DNA of 64,000 nucleotides from Kitasatospora sp. GAS204B (lineage in GTDB: Bacteria > Actinomycetota > Actinomycetes > Streptomycetales > Streptomycetaceae). Each line of letters opens with the position of its first letter. The first letter of the stretch is position 1. The notes under the pieces are model-generated. The model was not told the origin of the DNA. It did no database searches and was given only the letters and a program-made list of their open reading frames with translations. The position numbers were made by a program, and so were the translations under genes. The DNA lies in the NCBI RefSeq assembly GCF_029892155.1, contig NZ_JARZAG010000015.1:1-64000 (forward strand). Direction: 5' to 3'. Below, in pieces: positions 42,868 to 51,232 of this stretch.

Positions 42868-43362
42868 ATGGACCTGGTCGACCGTATCGAGGATCTCAGC
42901 GAGGCAGAATGCCTGCGGCTGCTCAGCACCGTGCCCATCGGACGCGTGGTGTACACCGAGCACGCGTTGCTACGGGTCCTCCCGGTCCCCTTCACGCTGA
43001 ACCCGGACGGCCGGCTGGTGCTCGCGATGCTGCCCGGCACCAGCCTCGCCCGTGCCCTGGACGGCACGGTCGCCGCCTTCCAGGCCGACCACCTCGACGC
43101 GCCGAACCGGACCGGTTGGAGCGTGGTGGTGCACGGGCCCGCCGAGCTGGTCCGTGACGCCGAGCGGCAGGCCGCACTCGTGCGCAGCGGCCCGCGACTG
43201 TGGGTGACCGGGCAGGAGCCGATGTTCGTACTGCTCAGCGCCGAACTGGTCTCCGGGCGCCGCCTGCCGCCCCCGGACGCACCGCCGCAGCCAACCCGGA
43301 GCGCTCCGCCGCTGCCCGCGCCCAGCTCACCGCCCGGGCAGCGCCACCCCGGCGCCAGCTGA
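42868..43362 (+). CDS. Pyridoxamine 5'-phosphate oxidase-fold protein
   Basis: A 164-residue split-barrel flavin/F420-binding protein. The start of the fold is clear: LSEAECLRLLSTVPIGRVVYTEHALLRVLPVPF, followed by GTSLARALDGTVAAFQADHLD and GWSVVVHGPAELV. This is the small PNPOx-like class (heme-utilisation/DUF2470-type or nitroimidazole-resistance-like), not the true biosynthetic oxidase. The C-terminal 25 residues are Pro/Ser-rich. The ATG lies 14 bases after GAGGAG, longer than usual, so the start is somewhat uncertain. Divergent from the Tad locus. Confidence 0.8.
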   Translation: MDLVDRIEDLSEAECLRLLSTVPIGRVVYTEHALLRVLPVPFTLNPDGRLVLAMLPGTSLARALDGTVAAFQADHLDAPNRTGWSVVVHGPAELVRDAERQAALVRSGPRLWVTGQEPMFVLLSAELVSGRRLPPPDAPPQPTRSAPPLPAPSSPPGQRHPGAS

Positions 43363-43464
43363 CCGGCCGGTAGGACTACGCTCCCGGGGACGGGTCCGGG
43401 GCCTGGGGCCTGTACGGCCCTTGGCCGGCCGGCCCGAGCCCCCGACGAACCTCAGGAGCGCAGC

Positions 43465-43917
43465 ATGACGATCTTCGCCACCCTGGACGAGCTGACCGCG
43501 GCGGTCGGCTCCGAGCTCGGCCGCAGCGCCTGGCACACCGTCACGCAGGAGCAGGTCAACCTGTTCGCCGAGGCGACCGGCGACCACCAGTGGATCCACG
43601 TCGACCCCGAGCGCGCCAAGACGGGCCCGTTCGGCGGTCCGATCGCACACGGCTACCTGACGCTCTCGCTGATCCCGCTGCTGGCCAAGGAGTGCTATGG
43701 CGTGGAGGGGATCAAGATGGCCCTCAACTACGGCTCGGACAAGGTGCGGTTCCCGGCCCCGCTGCTGGTCGGCACGCCGATCCAGGCCACCGCGGAGCTG
43801 CTCTCGGTGACCGAGGTGGCCGGCGGGCAGCAGGCCGTGGTGCGGTTCACCATCGCCAGCGAGGCCAGCGCCAAGCCGCACTGCGTCGCGGAGGCGATCA
43901 CCCGCTTCTACCTCTGA
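43465..43917 (+). CDS. MaoC-family (R)-specific enoyl-CoA hydratase/dehydratase
   Basis: A 150-residue hot-dog-fold protein. The catalytic pair Asp40 and His45 is in FAEATGDHQWIHVDPERA, followed by GGPIAHGYLTLSLIP. It hydrates trans-2-enoyl-CoA or dehydrates the reverse, and is the size of the NodN-like single-domain family. It might serve fatty-acid degradation, including the hydratase step missing from the operon at 6140-9353, but the distance makes this inference weak. Start ATG after AGGAG. It is followed by two hairpins before the next gene. Confidence 0.9.
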   Translation: MTIFATLDELTAAVGSELGRSAWHTVTQEQVNLFAEATGDHQWIHVDPERAKTGPFGGPIAHGYLTLSLIPLLAKECYGVEGIKMALNYGSDKVRFPAPLLVGTPIQATAELLSVTEVAGGQQAVVRFTIASEASAKPHCVAEAITRFYL

Positions 43918-44112
43918 GGCGACCGGCGCGGGCCCGACCGGGACGGGCCTGTCAGGGCGACCCTGACCACCTGCGGTGCAGGCGACCTGACGCATCGTCG
44001 GCGATCGTCCGCGATCGCCGGCCGACCCGCCCCGAACGGCGGGCCGATCATGCGATCCACCGCGCTCGGCCGGTTCGCGCCCGGTAGTCTCCCGATGAGG
44101 TGTTGATCGTTT

Positions 44113-44146
44113 CGAGCGGGCACCACGCCACACCGGTGCCCGCTCG
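44113..44146. terminator. Perfect 12-bp stem hairpin
   Basis: CGAGCGGGCACC, a 10-base loop, and GGTGCCCGCTCG. It probably ends the MaoC transcript; it is 55 bases before the next gene start. Confidence 0.7.
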
Positions 44147-44150
44147 ATGT

Positions 44151-44173
44151 GGTGCCGCTGGCACAGCGGCACC
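44151..44173. promoter_or_regulatory. Second perfect hairpin directly before a start
   Basis: GGTGCCGCTG, three bases, CAGCGGCACC. It begins 5 bases after the first hairpin and ends 27 bases before the GTG of the metallo-beta-lactamase-fold gene, just upstream of AGGAGG. It could act with the first as an attenuator or double terminator. Confidence 0.5.
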
Positions 44174-44200
44174 GTTGACGTCCCGCTCCTAGGAGGCGCC

Positions 44201-45442
44201 GTGCCCGGCCCCGTCCCCAGCACGTCCCGACTCACCGACCTTCGTGGTCTGACGGCCGCCGGCTGGCGACGGATCCGGACGGACGCCTTCGGCGCCGTTC
44301 CCGCCGGCGCACGTCTGGAGCGGATCCTGCGCAGCCCCAACTTCGTGGAAGGCGCGTTCCGCAACCCGGTGCCGACCCGGCGACTGGTCTACGAGCGCTC
44401 GCCGCTGGAGATCACCCGCGCCCAGCTCGCTTCCGACAAGGCCCGCCGGGTGCCCGGCCGCCCGATCCCGGTGCACCGGCTGCACCCGGCCGAGCTCGCG
44501 ACCGCGCCCGCCTCGGGGCTGCGGCTGACCTGGCTGGGCCACGCCACCGTGCTGGTGGAGCTGGACGGCCGCCGGGTGCTCTTCGACCCGGTCTGGGGCG
44601 TGCGCTGCTCGCCGTTCCCGGGTATCGGCCCCAAGCGGCTGCACCCGATGCCGATCCGGTTGGCCGACCTCGGCCCGGTGGACGTCGTGGTGATCTCCCA
44701 CGACCACTACGACCACCTGGACATGACGACGATTCGGGCCCTGATCGGCTCCGGCGCCCGGTTCGCCGCCCCGCTCGGGGTGGGCGCGCACCTGGAGCAC
44801 TGGGGCGTACCGGCCGAGCGGATCACCGAGCTGGACTGGTGGGAGTCCGCCGAGCTGGCGGGCCTGACGCTGACCGCGACACCCGCGCGGCACTACTGCA
44901 GCCGCGGCCCGCGTACCGACCCGCAGATGCTGTGGGCCTCCTGGGCGGTGGCCGGCCCCGAACACCGCGTCTTCCACAGCGGGGACACCGGCTACTTTCC
45001 CGGCTTCGAGCGGATCGGCGAGTTGCTCGGCCCGTTCGACGCGACGATGACCCAGGTCGGCGCCTACAGCAAGTTCTGGCCCGAGGTGCACATGACCCCC
45101 GAGGAGGGGGTGCGGGCCCACCTGGGCGTGCGGGGCGGTCTGCTGCTGCCGATCCACTGGGGCACCTTCAACCTGGCGCCGCACCCCTGGGAGGAGCCCG
45201 CCGAGCGCACGGTGGCGGCCGCCGCGGCGCTCGGCGCCACGGTGGCGGTGCCGCTGCCGGGTGCGCCGTTCGAACCGGCCGACCCGCCGGCACTGCGTTC
45301 CTGGTGGCGGACGGTCGCGGCACTGCCCGAGCGCACCGACGAGCAACTGGCCGACCAGCAACTGGCCGACCACGCGGCGGACCTCACCCCGACGCCGACC
45401 ACCGAGCCCGCTCGCACCCACGAGGACGAGGTCCCGGCCTGA
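44201..45442 (+). CDS. Metallo-beta-lactamase-fold hydrolase (UlaG/NAPE-PLD-like)
   Basis: A 413-residue hydrolase. The N-terminal 105 residues are typical of the NAPE-PLD/RomA-like group, then LTWLGHATVLVELDGRRVLFDPVWG, the zinc motif SHDHYDHLD (His167, His169, Asp171, His172), ATPARHYCSRG, HSGDTGY and LPIHWGTFNLAPHPW complete the metal site. Probably cleaves a phosphodiester or lactone; the substrate is unknown. The C-terminal 50 residues are low complexity with a short E/D-QLAD repeat. GTG start with an AGGAGG 4 bases upstream; a longer frame from 44147 runs through the hairpins. Confidence 0.88.
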   Translation: MPGPVPSTSRLTDLRGLTAAGWRRIRTDAFGAVPAGARLERILRSPNFVEGAFRNPVPTRRLVYERSPLEITRAQLASDKARRVPGRPIPVHRLHPAELATAPASGLRLTWLGHATVLVELDGRRVLFDPVWGVRCSPFPGIGPKRLHPMPIRLADLGPVDVVVISHDHYDHLDMTTIRALIGSGARFAAPLGVGAHLEHWGVPAERITELDWWESAELAGLTLTATPARHYCSRGPRTDPQMLWASWAVAGPEHRVFHSGDTGYFPGFERIGELLGPFDATMTQVGAYSKFWPEVHMTPEEGVRAHLGVRGGLLLPIHWGTFNLAPHPWEEPAERTVAAAAALGATVAVPLPGAPFEPADPPALRSWWRTVAALPERTDEQLADQQLADHAADLTPTPTTEPARTHEDEVPA

Positions 45443-45487
45443 CGCCGCCTCAACCGCTCCGCTCGGCACGCGGCGCGGCGGCCCCGC

Positions 45488-46420
45488 TCAGGCGCCGCGC
45501 CGCAGCACCGCCCGCTGCACCGCCCGCTGCACCAGCAGCGTCAGCACTCCCGCGAGGGTGATCCCACACAGGTTGAGCAGCAGCTGCGCGGCCGACCCGC
45601 GGGCCTGCCCGAAGTCCGCGTAGGCCAGCGCCACCGCCGCGTTGGCCGCCGCCGGCACGGTGGTCACCGAGATCGCCACCCCCACCAGCGCGCCGGACTT
45701 GGCCGAGGTGAGCGAGAGCAGTCCGGCGACGCCGGCCAGGAAGGCCACCACGAATGAGAGCGCGTCCGGCTGGAAGATGAACGAGGTGTTCGGGCGCGCC
45801 CCGTCGAACTCCGCCTCGGTGAAGAGCCCGAAGGCGTCCATCATCAGGGCGAACAGGATGGTCAGGGCGATCGCCGAGACGAAGCCGCCGAGCAGCGCGG
45901 TCAGCGAGCGCACCGCCGGATGGGCCCGGCGCTGCACCAGAGCCACGCAGAGCCCGGCCAGCGGGCCGAACTCCGGCCCCACCACCATCGCCCCGACGAC
46001 CAGCACGGCACTGTCCAGCACCACGCCACAGGCGGCCAGCATGGTCGCGGTCACGATGAAGGCCAGGTAGGTGTACGAGAGAGCGCTCTCCTCGTGGGTG
46101 ACCTCGACGACCTCCTCCCAGACCACCGCGTCCGAGCCCTCCCCCGGCGCCGCGCGTTTGGCCTCCTGGGCCGCCGCCGAGATGCTCAGCTGCAGCTGCG
46201 AGACGTCGATCGCACCCCGCTCGGCGATCCCGGTGGCGCGCAGCCGCTCCAGCAGGTCGTTGGCCGACTCGCGGGCCACGTCGCAGAGCAGCACGTCCCC
46301 CGGCGGGCGCAAGGCGGCGTCGGGCAGTCCGACGACGTGCGTGACGCCGACGCTCTCCTCCAGCACGGCGCGCACGGCGCGGCGCAGGTCGACGGGGACG
46401 ATCAGGCGCAGGTGCAGCAC
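45488..46420 (-). CDS. DUF389-family membrane protein
   Basis: A 310-residue protein of the DUF389/TIGR00341 family, a conserved but uncharacterised group. The N-terminal 100 residues are soluble (LHLRLIVPVDLRRAVRAVLEE, then LLCDVARESANDLLERL). Six transmembrane segments follow, with family motifs ACGVVLDSAVLVVGAMVVGPEFGPLAGLCVAL and GLLSLTSAKSGALVGVAISVTTVPAAANAAVALA. I start it at the GTG that follows TGGAG; the open frame continues upstream antisense to the thioesterase but is not coding. It is divergent from the thioesterase, with only 72 bases between starts. Confidence 0.88.
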   Translation of the reverse strand: MLHLRLIVPVDLRRAVRAVLEESVGVTHVVGLPDAALRPPGDVLLCDVARESANDLLERLRATGIAERGAIDVSQLQLSISAAAQEAKRAAPGEGSDAVVWEEVVEVTHEESALSYTYLAFIVTATMLAACGVVLDSAVLVVGAMVVGPEFGPLAGLCVALVQRRAHPAVRSLTALLGGFVSAIALTILFALMMDAFGLFTEAEFDGARPNTSFIFQPDALSFVVAFLAGVAGLLSLTSAKSGALVGVAISVTTVPAAANAAVALAYADFGQARGSAAQLLLNLCGITLAGVLTLLVQRAVQRAVLRRGA

Positions 46421-46492
46421 GGGGACGCTCCAGGTCAACGGCGGGTAACCCACTTCACAGTGCCCGGCGGAGCGGTCTGCCACTATGAGCGG

Positions 46493-47494
46493 ATGGCAGA
46501 CGCACCGGCACGGGACCACCGGACGGACCAGACGGAGCCGGCCCGCGCACAGGTCGCCGCACAATCCGACACCCGGGCCGACACCCGGGCCGACGCGCAG
46601 GCCGGCGGCGGCGAGGTCCGCTCCTTCCTCGATCTGCTGCGGATCGAGGAGCTGGACCAGAACCTGTACCGGGGCCAGTGCCACGCCGGTGCCCCGCTGC
46701 GCGCCTTCGGCGGCCAGGTCGCGGCCCAGGCGCTGATCGCGAGCGGTCGCACGCTGCCCGCAGGCCGCACGGTGCACTCGCTGCACGGCTACTTCCTGAG
46801 GCCCGGCGACCCCACCAGGCCGATCATCTACCAGGTGGAGCGGATCCGTGACGGCCTCTCCTACGCCACCCGGCGAGTGACGGCGATTCAGCGCGGGGAG
46901 GCGATCTTCACCCTCTCCGCCTCCGTCAAACGGCCCGAGGCCACCGGCGAGCGCCAGCGCACCATGCCGCCGGTGCCGGCCCCGGAGGAGCTGCCCGACC
47001 CGCTGGCGGGCTGGGCCGAGGCCGCACCGGAGGACTTCGACCAGGCGGCCGGCTTCCACTCGCTGGACATCCGCTTCATCCCGCCGGAGACGCCCGGCCT
47101 GCCGCCCGAGATCGAGGGTGTGCCGCAGCAGTTCGTCTGGCTGCGCACCGGCTCGCCGCTGCCCGCCGACGACAGCCTGCTGCACGTCTGCGCGCTGACC
47201 TACCTCTCCGATCTGACGCTGGCCGCCACCAGCGCGCTGCACCTGCAGCCGCACCGGTTCCAGCGCAGCGAACCGTCGGTGCTCACCATGGCCTCGCTGG
47301 ACCACGCGATGTGGTTCCACCGGCCGTTCCGGGCGGACGAGTGGCTGCTGTTCGCCCAGCGCAGCCCGTCGGTCTCGGACGGGCGCGGACTGTCGCTCGG
47401 CGAGTTCTACAGCCGGGACGGGCTGCTGGTCGCCTCGGCGGTCCAGGAGACCCTGCTCCGCGAGCGCCGGGCGGCACCACCCACCTCCGCCTGA
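46493..47494 (+). CDS. Acyl-CoA thioesterase II (TesB-like)
   Basis: A 333-residue double hot-dog acyl-CoA thioesterase. An N-terminal tail of 40 residues with an ADTRADTRADA repeat precedes FLDLLRIEELDQNLYRG and the first domain (RAFGGQVAAQALIASGRTLP, SLHGYFLRPGDPTRPIIYQVERIRDG). The second domain contains HVCALTYLSDLTLAATS with the catalytic Asp, SLDHAMWFHRPFRADEWLLF and GRGLSLGEFYSRDGLLVASAVQE. It hydrolyses medium- or long-chain acyl-CoA in the cytoplasm. ATG start inside a short divergent region shared with the DUF389 gene. Confidence 0.92.
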   Translation: MADAPARDHRTDQTEPARAQVAAQSDTRADTRADAQAGGGEVRSFLDLLRIEELDQNLYRGQCHAGAPLRAFGGQVAAQALIASGRTLPAGRTVHSLHGYFLRPGDPTRPIIYQVERIRDGLSYATRRVTAIQRGEAIFTLSASVKRPEATGERQRTMPPVPAPEELPDPLAGWAEAAPEDFDQAAGFHSLDIRFIPPETPGLPPEIEGVPQQFVWLRTGSPLPADDSLLHVCALTYLSDLTLAATSALHLQPHRFQRSEPSVLTMASLDHAMWFHRPFRADEWLLFAQRSPSVSDGRGLSLGEFYSRDGLLVASAVQETLLRERRAAPPTSA

Positions 47495-47606
47495 CGGGGC
47501 GGCAGGACGGCCGGAACTCCGCTCCACCGTCCGGGTGAAAGCCGGGACGGCGGTGCCTCGGGCCCGTTCCCTTGGCGCCACTGGGCACCGGCCCGACCTG
47601 CTGATC

Positions 47607-47619
47607 TGACGCAGCGTCA
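47607..47619. promoter_or_regulatory. 13-base palindrome before the BASS-like gene
   Basis: TGACGCAGCGTCA has two 6-base arms around a central A, 84 bases before the transporter start. Candidate operator; no known consensus fits. Confidence 0.4.
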
Positions 47620-47702
47620 AGACGGCCTCACGCACCGTCAGGATCATGGCATGCTGGCAGACGTTTTCCGGTTCCCGGTAACCAGCCGAAAGCACACCAG
47701 TC

Positions 47703-48962
47703 ATGTCCGTCCAGACGGTCGGCGCCACCGCCCCTCGCCCGCACCCGCTCTCCTACGGGCGGCGCGGAGCGGCCACCGACCGCGCCGTGCGGGCCCGTCT
47801 GGTCCCCGTCACCGTGCTGGCCTGCGTGGCCGGCTGCGTGCTGCACGGCCCGGTCACGCTGCTGCGGCACTGCCACCCGCTGCCCGGCGTCACCCCGCCG
47901 ATGCTGATGCTGGTCACGGCGATGTTCATCGGCGGCTTCGAGGTGCGGCTGGCCGACCTGGCCCGGGCGCTGCTGCGACCCGGGCTGCTGCTGGCCGGGC
48001 TGGGCGTCGCGCTGGTGCTGCGGATGGTGGTGCTGCTCGGCGCCGAGCGGGCCGCCTACTGCTGGCCGGAGCAGCACCAGGCGCTCTGGCTGGTGGTCGG
48101 GCTCTCGCTGACCGCCACCATGCCGGTGGCGGGCGCCGCCCAGACCTGGGGTGCCAAGGCCTCGGCGGACGCCTCGCTGAGCCTGGGCCTGGTGCTGGCC
48201 ACCACGCTGCTCAGCCCGTTCACCGTGCCGCTCGGCCTGGCGCTGGCCGAGGAGCCGGAGACGCCGGGACCGCGTGCGGTGCTCGACAGCCTGGCGCAGG
48301 CCGACGGCACCTGCCGGTTCATGCTCCTCTGGGTGGCCGCGCCCTGCGTGGCCGGGCTGACGGCCCGTCGGCTCACCGGCCGGGTGCGCGACGGGCGGCC
48401 CAGGGCCCGGGCGCTGCCCTGGGTGCGGCTGTCGGGCCTGCTGAACGCGCTCGGTCTGACCGCGCTGAACGCCGCCGGCGTCTTCGGTGAGATCGAACTC
48501 AAGCCCAACCCGGCGCTGGTCACGCTGGCGCTGCTAGGGCCTCTCTTACGGATCTTGCCGGGCGCGCGACGCCGGGCATCCCGCCTGGACGCACCGGCGA
48601 AACGTCCAAGTACGACCCAGTACGAGGACGCTTCGCCAGCACGCCCAGCCGGGCGCCCAACGCCGCACGCTGATCCGACAAGATCCGTAAGAGAGGCCCT
48701 AGCCGGCGCCACGGTCTGCGCGGCGCCGTTCGCGGTCGGCTGGTGCGCCTGGTTCGCGGCCCGGCGCGCGCACCCGGGCCCCGGCGAGGCGGCGGCGCTG
48801 ACCCTGGCAACCGGGATGAACAACACCAGCGCGGCCGCTGCGCTGGCCGGCAGCCAGTTCGGTGGCCACCCGGCCGTGCTGCTGCCGATCTTCTTCTACG
48901 GGATGGCGCAGCAGTTGCTCGCCGCCGCGGTGCCCACGATGCTGCGGCGGCGCACCGCTTGA
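47703..48962 (+). CDS. BASS-like transporter gene interrupted in frame by a MITE
   Basis: A 419-residue open frame for a membrane protein of the bile-acid:sodium symporter type (about ten hydrophobic segments; LLMLVTAMFIGGFEVRLADL, LSLTATMPVAGAAQTWGAKAS, LTLATGMNNTSAAAALAGSQF). Residues 279-333 (GPLLRILPGARRR to TRSVREAL) are entirely encoded by the MITE at 48535-48701 and split a transmembrane helix: the ancestral sequence would read LALLAGATVCAAPFAVGW. The 165-base net insertion keeps the frame and adds no stop, but introduces a TTA codon at 48546-48548. The product is probably damaged. Ribosome binding site weak. Confidence 0.78.
   Translation: MSVQTVGATAPRPHPLSYGRRGAATDRAVRARLVPVTVLACVAGCVLHGPVTLLRHCHPLPGVTPPMLMLVTAMFIGGFEVRLADLARALLRPGLLLAGLGVALVLRMVVLLGAERAAYCWPEQHQALWLVVGLSLTATMPVAGAAQTWGAKASADASLSLGLVLATTLLSPFTVPLGLALAEEPETPGPRAVLDSLAQADGTCRFMLLWVAAPCVAGLTARRLTGRVRDGRPRARALPWVRLSGLLNALGLTALNAAGVFGEIELKPNPALVTLALLGPLLRILPGARRRASRLDAPAKRPSTTQYEDASPARPAGRPTPHADPTRSVREALAGATVCAAPFAVGWCAWFAARRAHPGPGEAAALTLATGMNNTSAAAALAGSQFGGHPAVLLPIFFYGMAQQLLAAAVPTMLRRRTA
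48535..48701 (+). mobile_element. Complete MITE inserted in a coding region
   Basis: A 163-base element (48537-48699) between TA dinucleotides at 48535-48536 and 48700-48701. Terminal inverted repeats begin GGGCCTCTCTTACGGATC and are perfect for at least 21 bases. It is in the opposite orientation to the copy at 5069-5263 and lacks that copy's 28-base internal palindrome. No transposase. Element plus duplicated TA equals 165 bases, a multiple of three, and one frame is open through it. Confidence 0.9.
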
Positions 48963-49035
48963 GCCGGACTCGAGGGTCCGGGTCCACCCTCGGCCGGGCG
49001 GTTCGGTCCACAGGCTCGGGTCCAGCGGCGCGTTC

Positions 49036-49076
49036 CAGTGGATTCGGCCCAGTGGATTCGGCTCAGTGGATCGGCC
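49036..49076. repeat. Three-unit 14-bp tandem repeat
   Basis: CAGTGGATTCGGCC, CAGTGGATTCGGCT and CAGTGGATCGGCC follow each other in the gap after the BASS-like gene. Confidence 0.75.
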
Positions 49077-49167
49077 CAGGTGGCGACCGCGCTGACCGTT
49101 CCGAATCGCCGTGTCCTGCGGGTACGGCGTTCACCCCTCTGTAGTCATCGTTTAACACCTGACTGGA

Positions 49168-49425
49168 ATGCTGACCATCATGGACGAATCGCTCCCGCCG
49201 CTCCGCCGCCCGGTGGAGCCCCTCACCCCGGAGGACCCGGGCACGCTCGGCCCCGCGGACTCCGTCGCGCAGGCTCCGCGCTTCCCGCTGCCCAAGCGCC
49301 ATCGCCGCATGCTGGCCTGCGCCGCCGTGGCCGCCTCGGTCGCGCTCGGCACCCTCGGCGTGGGCGCCACGGTGGAGACCGTCCAGCACGGAACCAGTGT
49401 CACGGCGGAGGCCGGGGCGCACTGA
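49168..49425 (+). CDS. Small single-span membrane protein
   Basis: An 85-residue hypothetical protein. Residues 1-45 are acidic/proline-rich, then a basic KRHRRM leads into one hydrophobic helix (LACAAVAASVALGTLGVGA) and a short outer tail. It may be anchored with its N-terminus in the cytoplasm. The ribosome binding site is weak; an ATG 12 bases downstream (MDESLPPL) is an equally likely start. Codon use is normal for the window. It converges on the Wadjet-like fusion gene. No function can be assigned. Confidence 0.55.
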   Translation: MLTIMDESLPPLRRPVEPLTPEDPGTLGPADSVAQAPRFPLPKRHRRMLACAAVAASVALGTLGVGATVETVQHGTSVTAEAGAH

Positions 49426-49474
49426 CGGCACGTCGGCTGACGAACAGTCAGCCCCCATCGTCGCTGAGCGTTCC

Positions 49475-51133
49475 TCAGCGCCGCGAGTGCCGTCCGGTAC
49501 CGCCCGCCGCGCCCAGGTCGAGCGGGGCCGCGTAGCGGGCGGCCGGGGCGAGCAGGGTCCATCCGCCCCGGGCCTGTCCGCAGCCGGCGTCCGCCGGGGT
49601 GTGCGGGGCGATCAGCCGCATCGCGTGCAGCAGGGCGAGCACCTCGCGCCGGAAGGCGGCCCGGTCGGCCAGGTGGGCTCGGCGCCAGTGGGCGACGTGC
49701 TGCTCCCGGACCCGGTCGTCCGTGTCGTACTCGTCGGCCAGGTCCCCGAGGATCCCGTCTATCAGCGCCTCGGCGATCGGCACACCGGTGGGCGTGGCGG
49801 GCTGGGCCCGGGGCGCGGGTTCCTCGCCGGGCAGCGGGCGGAGCTCGTCGACCAGGCGCTCGACCAGCAGCAGTGCGGCGTGTGCGAGCGGGTCGGGGCC
49901 GGGCAGCCGCAGGTCGGTCAGCTCGCCGGCCGGGTCGAGCAGCGCGATGCCCTCGCGGCGGATCTCGGTGCTGAACCCGAGGAAGTCCCCGAACACCACC
50001 GCCTCCCGCTCCCGGGACTCCCAGAGCCACTCCCGCTCCAGCCCGGTGAGCTCCTCGAAGAGCACCGCCGGGGTCTCGACCAGCCGGCGGCGCACCGCCA
50101 CCGGGATCGTGGTGCGCGGCGGTGGCGGGTCCTGCGGCCGGGCCGGGCGGCAGCCGGCCAGCACGGCCCCGAGCAGTTCCCGGTCCACCACGAAGACCCG
50201 CGCGGGGAGCTCCTCGGTGAGCACCTGCCACCGCGTCAGCACGTCGAGCACCACGCCGACCACGTCATCGGCGGGAACCCGGTCACCTGTCGCCGCCGCC
50301 AGCTCGTCGGCGGGCCGGCGCGGCGAGCCGGTGAGCAGCGCGGCCAGGGTCCGGGTCAGCGCGGCGTACTGCGCGGGGGTGCACGGGGTGCCGGCCACGC
50401 TGAGGCGGCGCAGCGCGGTGGGGCCGAGCGCGGCCTTGGTCAGCCGGGCGAAGCTGTCGGTGACGGTGAGCGGGTAGCCGAGCAGCTCGGCGAAGCGCCC
50501 GGTGAGCCAGTCGGCGTGACGGCGGATCAACGGGAAGGCCTGGGCGTGCGGGCCGGTCGCGGTGACCAGCGGGTGGGCGAGCAGCATCCGGGCGGCGGCG
50601 CGGCGTTCGGCCGCCAGCGCCGCCGGCGCGGCGCGGCCGGCCGCCGCGGGCGGCTCCGGCTTGCGGTGCCGCCCGGGGACGGCGGAGTCGACGGCCGCCC
50701 GGGTGGCGCGACGGGCCCGGCGGGCGCGACGGGCTCCGGGCAGCGAACGCTGACCGACCGTCGGCCCGTGCCACCAGCTGACCTCGCCGAGGTCGGCGCG
50801 GTGCGGCTCGGGGGCGATGCCGAAGTGCCGCGCGCCGTAGAGGCGGAAGGCGTCGGCGAAGAGGTCGTGCGCCTCGTCGGGAGTGGCGGCGGCGAACCGG
50901 TCGGCCAGCGCCCGCAAATGGCTCGCGGTCCGCGCGGTGGCATCCGGTTCGCCAGCGGTGGCGGAGGCGACAACGGTGACAGCCGCGCCATCCGGTGCCG
51001 CAACGGCCGTGGTGGGCGAAGCCGGTGGGGCCAGCACCGGCGGGTGCCACGAGGTCAGCTCCAACGTCACCTCGCCGTCGGGCGCCAGGGCGACCGTAGC
51101 CGACTTCCCGCCCAGCGCTCCGCCCCCGTTCAC
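49475..51133 (-). CDS. Orphan fusion of Wadjet JetA C-terminus and JetB (TIGR02677/TIGR02678-like)
   Basis: A 552-residue protein. Residues about 50-130 (SHLRALADRFAAATPDEAHDLFADAFRLYGARHFGIAP, then SWWHGPTV) resemble the C-terminal part of TIGR02677 (DUF2397), the JetA-type kleisin of actinomycete Wadjet systems. From about residue 175 (ERRAAARMLLAHPLVTATGP, AFPLIRRHADWLTGRFAELLGYPLTVTD) to the end (EGIALLDPAGELTDLRLPG, HAALLLVERLVDEL) it resembles TIGR02678 (DUF2398), JetB. In complete systems these are separate genes followed by an SMC ATPase and a TOPRIM nuclease; neither is present here. The start is the GTG after GGAGGGG; a GTG 24 bases upstream is possible. Function doubtful. Confidence 0.72.
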   Translation of the reverse strand: MNGGGALGGKSATVALAPDGEVTLELTSWHPPVLAPPASPTTAVAAPDGAAVTVVASATAGEPDATARTASHLRALADRFAAATPDEAHDLFADAFRLYGARHFGIAPEPHRADLGEVSWWHGPTVGQRSLPGARRARRARRATRAAVDSAVPGRHRKPEPPAAAGRAAPAALAAERRAAARMLLAHPLVTATGPHAQAFPLIRRHADWLTGRFAELLGYPLTVTDSFARLTKAALGPTALRRLSVAGTPCTPAQYAALTRTLAALLTGSPRRPADELAAATGDRVPADDVVGVVLDVLTRWQVLTEELPARVFVVDRELLGAVLAGCRPARPQDPPPPRTTIPVAVRRRLVETPAVLFEELTGLEREWLWESREREAVVFGDFLGFSTEIRREGIALLDPAGELTDLRLPGPDPLAHAALLLVERLVDELRPLPGEEPAPRAQPATPTGVPIAEALIDGILGDLADEYDTDDRVREQHVAHWRRAHLADRAAFRREVLALLHAMRLIAPHTPADAGCGQARGGWTLLAPAARYAAPLDLGAAGGTGRHSRR

Positions 51134-51232
51134 GCGCCCCTCCGCCGTGCTGCCCACCGTGTCGGGGACAGCCTAAAGGAGGAAGAGGGGCGGCCCTTCC
51201 GGTCCCCCGCCCCGTCGCCTATCGTGCCGGAC

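Noticed and set aside
44147..44200. Longer N-terminus for the metallo-beta-lactamase-fold protein
   Set aside because: The extra codons run through a hairpin, whereas a GTG with AGGAGG lies just downstream.
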